From CAZABP01 sp964483245 (lineage in GTDB: Bacteria > Planctomycetota > UBA1135 > UBA2386), in the NCBI GenBank assembly GCA_964483245.1, contig CAZABP010000014.1:28576-92575 (forward strand): 64,000 bases of DNA, in the 5' to 3' direction. Below the pieces are notes generated by a model that searched no databases, was not told the DNA's origin, and was given only the letters and a program-made list of their open reading frames with translations. Both the position numbers and the translations under genes were made by a program. How positions within the stretch are numbered: the first letter of the stretch is position 1; each line of letters opens with the position of its first letter. Below are positions 59,480-64,000 of the stretch, in pieces.

Positions 59480-61975
59480 TCAACTCACGCGGGTCCGTCG
59501 CGCGCGCGACCAGGCCAGCAACCCGAGCAATGGCAGCGCGAGCGCGGTGAGCCACCACACGCTCGCGCGATTCCGTCGTGGTTCCGAGTCCGTGCGTGGC
59601 GGTACCGGGATCGCGGCACGACCGAGCCCGAGCACGTGCAGCGTCGCGTGATGTGCCGGGTCGCCGAGGCCGTGGACCTGCACCAGTTCGACTCGCGCGC
59701 GGCGCAACGCCTCGGCGACCGGGGTGCCGGCGGCGAGCTCGCGCAGCAGCACCGGTAGCAGGCGCTGCGCCGTGGCGAGCTCGAGGTCGGTGCTCGCGCC
59801 GATCACGGCTCGCGTCCCGGCGGCCAGGAAGGCGCCGGCAACGTGCATCGCCTGGTCATCGCCGCGGCGGGCGGCGCCTCGGCCAGACCCGCAGGATGCC
59901 AGCACGACGGCATCTGGCGGGAACGCAAGCTGCTCGATGTCGCTGCAGCGCAGCCGCGCGGCGTCGTCCGGTGCAGCCGCGGCGAGCACCAACGATGCCG
60001 TACGTGGATCCGCGATCTGCGGCAGTTCGTCGGCGCCGTGTGCGAGCAGGCACCAGGTGCCGAACTCCGGTTGCGCAGCCGCCAACACTGCAGCACGCGT
60101 CACCTCCGCGCCGTGCAGGAGCCGATGCTCGACGAAGGGCGTCGACCACTGCACGAGCTCTGCGTGCGACAGCGGGAGGCGCGGGAACGGATCGACCGGC
60201 TCCGTCGCTGCCAGGAACAGCAGCCGGTTGCCAGGGCGCGGGTCACGGTGCTGCGCGAGCGAAATGCCGACAGGAACCGATGGGAGATATGAGATCGCGA
60301 AGTCGAGACCGAGCCATGGCTCGCGGACCCCGGGCAGCGCTTCGAACGGAAGCTCCGCGAGCAGGTCGCGCCCTACGACGACTACATCGCTCCACTGCGC
60401 CATCGCAACGGCGACCGCAGGGGGCAGGAGCGCCGTCGCGATGAACTCCGCGTGCTCCCGGATCGTCTGTTCCCGCCGCGGATCCGGCATCGTCGCGGGG
60501 GTCCGCTGCAGCAGCGTGCGCAGGGTCCGCACCCGCTCGCGGACTGGACCGAGCGGTGCGAGCGCGTAGTGCTCGCAGCCTTCGGCCGTCAACACGAACA
60601 AATGCGAACCGACGCTGGATGGCAGATAGAGGAGCAGGCCGCCGCGGTCGGGCACGAGCTCGCGACGCACCTGTTCGGGAGTCGGTGCTGCGAGCTTCAG
60701 CCTTCGGGCAGCCGTTCCGAGCACCTGCGTTTCCAACAGGTGCCTGAGCGCATGCTCGGGATGCTCGGGGCGCAGCCGCAGTTCACAGGCGATCAACGTC
60801 GCGATCAGGTCGCGCCGGAACACATGGTTGAGGTAGCCGAACCCGCCCGTGCGCACGGGATGGCTCCGCCAGCGTTCGAGTTGCTGCTGCTGTGCGGCAT
60901 GCAGCCGATCGCGCGCTGCCGCCACCGCGGATGCGTCGGCGGGGTCGCTGCGGAGCAGGATCTGCGCCGCGAGCACGGCAGATGCACATGCATCCTGCAC
61001 GAGCTCGGCGCCGTTGGCAGCAGCCAACAGCGTGGCAGCCGAGTCGGAGTACTCCCGCGCGACGACGAGAGCCCCTGCTTCCAGATGCCACCTTCCCAAG
61101 CGCAGCTGCAGCCGCGCGCGCGTCGCCGGCCGCTGTGCGCGCGCGAGCGCCGCTTCGAGCAGCGTGCGCACTGCGTCGCGCGCGGCGGGATCGTCATGGG
61201 CCAACCGCTGTCTTGCGATCGCGGCGCGGAGCTGCAGTTCGTGCAGTGGAAGCGGCGGACGCTCGAGCTTCGCCAGCTCGTCGGCGAGCCCGGCGGCATG
61301 CGCGAAGTCCTCGGCGGCCAGCGCCAGTTCGAGATCCCACAGACGCACGCGTGGGTGCTCCCGCCCGAGCACGGCAGCCACGGCCGCGAAGCAGGCCGCC
61401 GCGCGATCGAGCACGCCGAGGTCGAGCGCGAGCCGCCCTTGCTGCTCGCGCAACGCGAGCTCGTACTGCGGTCGGACCCGGTCCGGCAGTGCCGGGAGTG
61501 CCGTCTCGACCTCGTCCAGCAGGATCTCCGCGCGCCGCAGCTCGCCGGCGGCGAGTGCGACGCTGGCGAGGTGCAGCCGCAGCACGCTCTTGTCGGCGTC
61601 CAGCTCCGGCGCGAGCCCGAGCTCACCCAGGCGACGGGCGAGCGGCAGGTCGTCGGCGCGGGCCTGCGCGGTCGACGCCCGGCGCGCCGCGTCGACGGCG
61701 AGATCGGCGCGCCCCAGCGTGCGGGCCGCTTCGATCGCGATGCGGGTCAGGGACTCAGCATCCGGCAGGGTCGCGGCGAGCTGCAGACGGCGTTCGGCAA
61801 GCGCGAGCGCCAGGTCGTGGATCGCCTGCGTCTGTTCGGGACCCTGCTCGGCGCCGGACCGCAGCCGGTCGAGCAACTCCGCCGCGGCGACCCCCTGGTC
61901 CGCGGCGGTGCCGGCGATCTGCTCCCGCACCTGCTGGCTGAGCTGCGCTGGCAGCGCAGCCGTGCACAGCAGCAT
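59480..61975 (-). CDS. CHAT domain caspase-like protein with helical repeats and membrane helix
   Basis: An 831-residue protein. The N-terminal 420 residues are helical with repeat-like units (tetratricopeptide type), shown by ALAAGELRRAEILLDEVETALP and RGRLALDLGVLDRAAACF-like helices. The CHAT domain spans about 480-770: His646 in CLLAHGADELPQ and Cys695 in VVLASCGSGRG form the caspase-type catalytic pair. A C-terminal membrane helix is at about 800-820. It would be an exported or membrane-bound peptidase. It is the third gene of an operon after a sigma factor and its anti-sigma factor, with which it overlaps by one base. Confidence 0.88.
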   Translation of the reverse strand: MLLCTAALPAQLSQQVREQIAGTAADQGVAAAELLDRLRSGAEQGPEQTQAIHDLALALAERRLQLAATLPDAESLTRIAIEAARTLGRADLAVDAARRASTAQARADDLPLARRLGELGLAPELDADKSVLRLHLASVALAAGELRRAEILLDEVETALPALPDRVRPQYELALREQQGRLALDLGVLDRAAACFAAVAAVLGREHPRVRLWDLELALAAEDFAHAAGLADELAKLERPPLPLHELQLRAAIARQRLAHDDPAARDAVRTLLEAALARAQRPATRARLQLRLGRWHLEAGALVVAREYSDSAATLLAAANGAELVQDACASAVLAAQILLRSDPADASAVAAARDRLHAAQQQQLERWRSHPVRTGGFGYLNHVFRRDLIATLIACELRLRPEHPEHALRHLLETQVLGTAARRLKLAAPTPEQVRRELVPDRGGLLLYLPSSVGSHLFVLTAEGCEHYALAPLGPVRERVRTLRTLLQRTPATMPDPRREQTIREHAEFIATALLPPAVAVAMAQWSDVVVVGRDLLAELPFEALPGVREPWLGLDFAISYLPSVPVGISLAQHRDPRPGNRLLFLAATEPVDPFPRLPLSHAELVQWSTPFVEHRLLHGAEVTRAAVLAAAQPEFGTWCLLAHGADELPQIADPRTASLVLAAAAPDDAARLRCSDIEQLAFPPDAVVLASCGSGRGAARRGDDQAMHVAGAFLAAGTRAVIGASTDLELATAQRLLPVLLRELAAGTPVAEALRRARVELVQVHGLGDPAHHATLHVLGLGRAAIPVPPRTDSEPRRNRASVWWLTALALPLLGLLAWSRARRTRVS

Positions 61976-62634
61976 CAGCGCGGCAGCGTCAGCAGCGCCT
62001 CGCCATCGCCGAGCGGGTCGCCGGCGGCATCGAACGCCTGGACCTGCAGGCGCACCTTGGCCGGCAGGCGGTCGGCGGTGTCCGGATCCAGGAGCCATCG
62101 CGGGTCGGGCAGGCGCGGCGCCGCGGCGAGCTCACGCGGCTCGTCCGGCTCCCGCAGCGACGCTGCATACCGTACGACGCGCGGGTTCGCGAAGCTCCAG
62201 TGCAGCAGCAGCCTCCGATCCGCGGCGCGCTCCGGCGTCGCGATCTCGATCTCGCCGCCGAGCCGGATCGCGCTCGGCCCCGGGTCGGTGCCCTGCCACA
62301 GGAACCATCCCGCGACGATCGCGACGAGCAGCACGGCCGCCGCCGCGAGGCGACGGTCGAACACCCGCGGCCGGCGCGGATACGCGCGCTCGCCGAGTGT
62401 CGCGCGGACATCGATCGCCGGCACGTCCGGTGCGTCGCGCGTTGCGGCGGCGACGGCTGCCGCTTCCTCATCCGCGGTCCTGCCGAGCAGCTCCTGCGTC
62501 TGCGCCAGGGCTGCCAGGTGCGCGCGCAGCCGCACGTCGTCGGCGGCCGCCGCCTGCACCTCCGGGTCGTCCGGCGTCAGATCTCCGCGCGCCAGCCGCG
62601 CCAACAACTCCGTCCGGTCCTGTTCTCGAGTCAT
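61975..62634 (-). CDS. Membrane anti-sigma factor
   Basis: A 219-residue protein from ATG 62634. Residues 1-55 form a helical N-terminal part typical of small anti-sigma factors (TREQDRTELLARLARGDLTPDDPEVQ), with no visible zinc motif. A membrane helix lies at about 103-118 (LAAAAVLLVAIVAGWFLW). The C-terminal part outside is strand-rich (ADRRLLLHWSFANPRVV). It overlaps the sigma factor gene by 4 bp (ATGA) and the CHAT gene by one base (TGATG), so the three are one operon. It probably holds the sigma factor at the membrane until a signal releases it. Confidence 0.82.
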   Translation of the reverse strand: MTREQDRTELLARLARGDLTPDDPEVQAAAADDVRLRAHLAALAQTQELLGRTADEEAAAVAAATRDAPDVPAIDVRATLGERAYPRRPRVFDRRLAAAAVLLVAIVAGWFLWQGTDPGPSAIRLGGEIEIATPERAADRRLLLHWSFANPRVVRYAASLREPDEPRELAAAPRLPDPRWLLDPDTADRLPAKVRLQVQAFDAAGDPLGDGEALLTLPR

Positions 62635-63182
62635 CTGCCACGTTCCTCGATGATGGGCGCCAGCCAGAACCGCAGCTTTTCCAGCGCGCGGTAGTAGCGG
62701 CTCTTGATCGTCGTCAACGGTTCGCCGGCGGTGGCCGCGATCGCCTCGAACCTGAGGTTCTCGAAGTGCCGCTGGCGGATCACGCACGCCTCCTCGGCCG
62801 AGAGCCGCTCCAGCGCGGTGTAGACGCGCTCGACCTCCGAGGTCTCCAGTCCTGGCGGCTCACCCTCGACCGGGACCTCGTCCGGGATCGGCGCCGCGAG
62901 CCGGCGGCGCTGCCGCGCCGCGTTCATCAGCCCGAACTCGCAGAACCGGAACACCCAGGTTTCCAGCGCGGCGTCGCCGCGGAAGGCGGGGAGATGTTCC
63001 CAGACCTTGACCAGTACGTCCTGCGCGACTTCCGCCAGCTCGTTCCGATGCAGCGGGCTGCCGGCGCGGGCGTTGCGGGCAGCCAACATCCGGGCCACGC
63101 AGCCGAGCCGGCTCACCAGCTCATCGAGGGCCTGCGGTTCCCTGCGCAGCGCGCGGCGGACGAGGTCGTGATCCCGGTTCAT
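62631..63182 (-). CDS. ECF RNA polymerase sigma factor
   Basis: A 183-residue sigma-70 family factor. Region 2 covers about 20-90 (LNELAEVAQDVLVKVWEHLPAFRGDAALETWVFRFCEFGLMNAARQRRR, shown by the pieces AEVAQDVLVKVWEHL and ALETWVFRF). Region 4 covers about 120-170, with a helix-turn-helix (NLRFEAIAATAGEPLTTIKSRYYRALEKLRFWL). It directs polymerase to promoters that may include its own operon. ATG 63182 begins the protein. The following genes are its anti-sigma factor and a CHAT protease. Confidence 0.92.
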   Translation of the reverse strand: MNRDHDLVRRALRREPQALDELVSRLGCVARMLAARNARAGSPLHRNELAEVAQDVLVKVWEHLPAFRGDAALETWVFRFCEFGLMNAARQRRRLAAPIPDEVPVEGEPPGLETSEVERVYTALERLSAEEACVIRQRHFENLRFEAIAATAGEPLTTIKSRYYRALEKLRFWLAPIIEERGR

Positions 63183-63580
63183 CCGGCTTCCGCGCGAACG
63201 GTGACGACCCACGGAGCGTGAGCCGACCGGTCGGCGGAGAGCCGGGGCGGTGGGGGAAGCGGACGCAGGGGCGGTCGCATCGCCACGAGCGTAGCGGGGC
63301 GGTCCGCCGACAGAGCGGCGCGCTTTCGCGGCACGCCGCGCATGGAGGCGAACCCGGGGCTGCAACGCCATCGCGGGTTCGTTCGGACGCGGCGGCGGTG
63401 GTTGCATGGAAGTGGAAAAACTCATGCGTCTCACGCACCGACGGGTTCGCGGACGCGCGAAGCCCCGTGGCTTCGCTGCGCATGCCCGATTCGTGCGTCG
63501 CGCGAGCGTCAGCGGGAACCGACCCATGTCCGCCGCGGGTCCTGACGAACTGCGGCAACCTCCAGCACACGAGAGCAGAC
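63183..63580. other. Divergent intergenic region with a hairpin
   Basis: A 398-bp region between the sigma factor gene and the Kelch gene, with no convincing gene. It contains one perfect hairpin at 63457-63476. The sigma operon promoter and the Kelch promoter should lie here, but I see no clear consensus. Confidence 0.6.
63457..63476. other. Hairpin in the leader of the Kelch gene
   Basis: GCGAAGCC (63457-63464) pairs exactly with GGCTTCGC (63469-63476) around CCGT. It is about 105 nt before the Kelch start. The role is unknown; there is no T tract on either side. Confidence 0.35.
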
Positions 63581-64000
63581 ATGCACACACAGATTCGGAT
63601 CCTCGGAGCCCTCGCCGTCGTGGGACTCGTCGCCCCGGCGTTCACGCACGTTTCGGCACAGGCGACGACGGCATGGACCCTGATGTCCACGACTGCGCCA
63701 CAACGCACGGGCCATGCGATGGTCTTCATGCCGTCGCGCGGTGTCACGATCCTGTTCGGCGGCGTCGATGCCACGGGCGCGGACTCGCAGCAGACATGGG
63801 AATGGAACGGAACCTTCTGGTTCCTCCGCGGCACCGGTGGTCCGCCCGCGCGGCGCAATCACGCGATGTGTTTCAATCCCGTGCGCAACACGATCGTGCT
63901 GTTTGGCGGCTTCTCGGCGACGACAGGCACGCTGAACGACACGTGGGAATTCAACGGTGCGTTCTGGACCCAGGTCCCGAGCGCGTTCCCCCCTCCCGCG
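63581..64000 (+). CDS. Secreted Kelch-repeat protein, N-terminal part
   Basis: The first 140 residues of a longer protein that leaves the window. A signal peptide covers residues 1-28 (ending THVSAQ). Two Kelch units are visible: TILFGGVDATGADSQQTWEWNG and VLFGGFSATTGTLNDTWEFNG, each with the diglycine after a hydrophobic strand and a later Trp. Such proteins form beta-propellers. Expression may be linked to the ECF sigma factor that is transcribed divergently. Confidence 0.82.
   Translation, partial: MHTQIRILGALAVVGLVAPAFTHVSAQATTAWTLMSTTAPQRTGHAMVFMPSRGVTILFGGVDATGADSQQTWEWNGTFWFLRGTGGPPARRNHAMCFNPVRNTIVLFGGFSATTGTLNDTWEFNGAFWTQVPSAFPPPA

Noticed and set aside
1..64000. CRISPR arrays or phage genes
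   Set aside because: No repeated spacer pattern and no phage structural or integrase gene were seen; the IS21 element is the only mobile element.

Overview
The window is high-GC bacterial DNA, densely packed, with few gaps over 200 bp. Its gene content suggests a planctomycete (phylum Planctomycetota): an FHA-linked Ser/Thr kinase, an ECF sigma factor fused through a membrane helix to carboxypeptidase-regulatory-like repeats, an ECF sigma/anti-sigma/CHAT operon, FG-GAP (VCBS) and Kelch proteins, a VIT/VWA protein, and secreted c-type cytochromes. Many exported proteins have signal peptides ending in a Pro-Ala-Gln or Ala-Gln motif. The phylum is inferred from content only. A 10-base N run inside pgk shows that this is a draft assembly.

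Layout. 1-7205: partial FHA/Ser-Thr kinase and tilS (minus), then a plus-strand central-metabolism run gap-pgk-rpe-accD-truD with overlapping or near-abutting genes. 7186-13249: VIT/VWA protein, tRNA-Asn(GTT), two orphan antitoxin-like genes, a membrane protein, an FG-GAP gene with an in-frame UGA, and a small exported protein. 13453-25853: the sigma/carboxypeptidase-like fusion, a two-component system, lipoproteins, a rhodanese gene with an in-frame UGA, and a second carboxypeptidase-like membrane protein. 25936-30914: flavodoxin-type oxidoreductase, DCC protein, vanadium haloperoxidase-like protein, and a di-haem cytochrome. 30951-33280: a complete IS21-family element with a 5-bp target duplication. 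33490-39168: a trehalose cluster (otsA, GH65 phosphorylase-type enzyme, HAD-OtsB fusion). 39289-48568: thioredoxin-fold/HEAT protein, flavin split-barrel proteins, cytochrome c operon, PQQ-type dehydrogenase-cytochrome, and lipoproteins. 48760-54275: cysteine synthase family enzyme, a thioredoxin-like lipoprotein with an in-frame UGA beside a redoxin, and a TRAP transporter. 54384-64000: membrane proteins, a DUF2071 protein, FG-GAP protein, sigma/anti-sigma/CHAT operon, and the start of a Kelch protein.

The main discovery is three genes, far apart and from unrelated families, each interrupted by one UGA at a position where its family has a redox cysteine: FG-GAP (Trp-UGA-Cys), rhodanese (Cys-Ala-UGA-Pro) and TlpA-like thioredoxin (Trp-UGA-Ala-Pro-Cys). 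Behind each UGA is a short hairpin whose 5-nt loop has GU at positions 2-3, as expected for a bacterial SECIS element. I read all three as selenoproteins. No selenocysteine machinery gene lies in the window.

Other notable points are a hairpin that would bring a distant GGAGG next to the otsA start, an IS21 istB frame that runs out of the element and ends on that start codon, and palindromes or hairpins over the stop codons of several convergent gene pairs.
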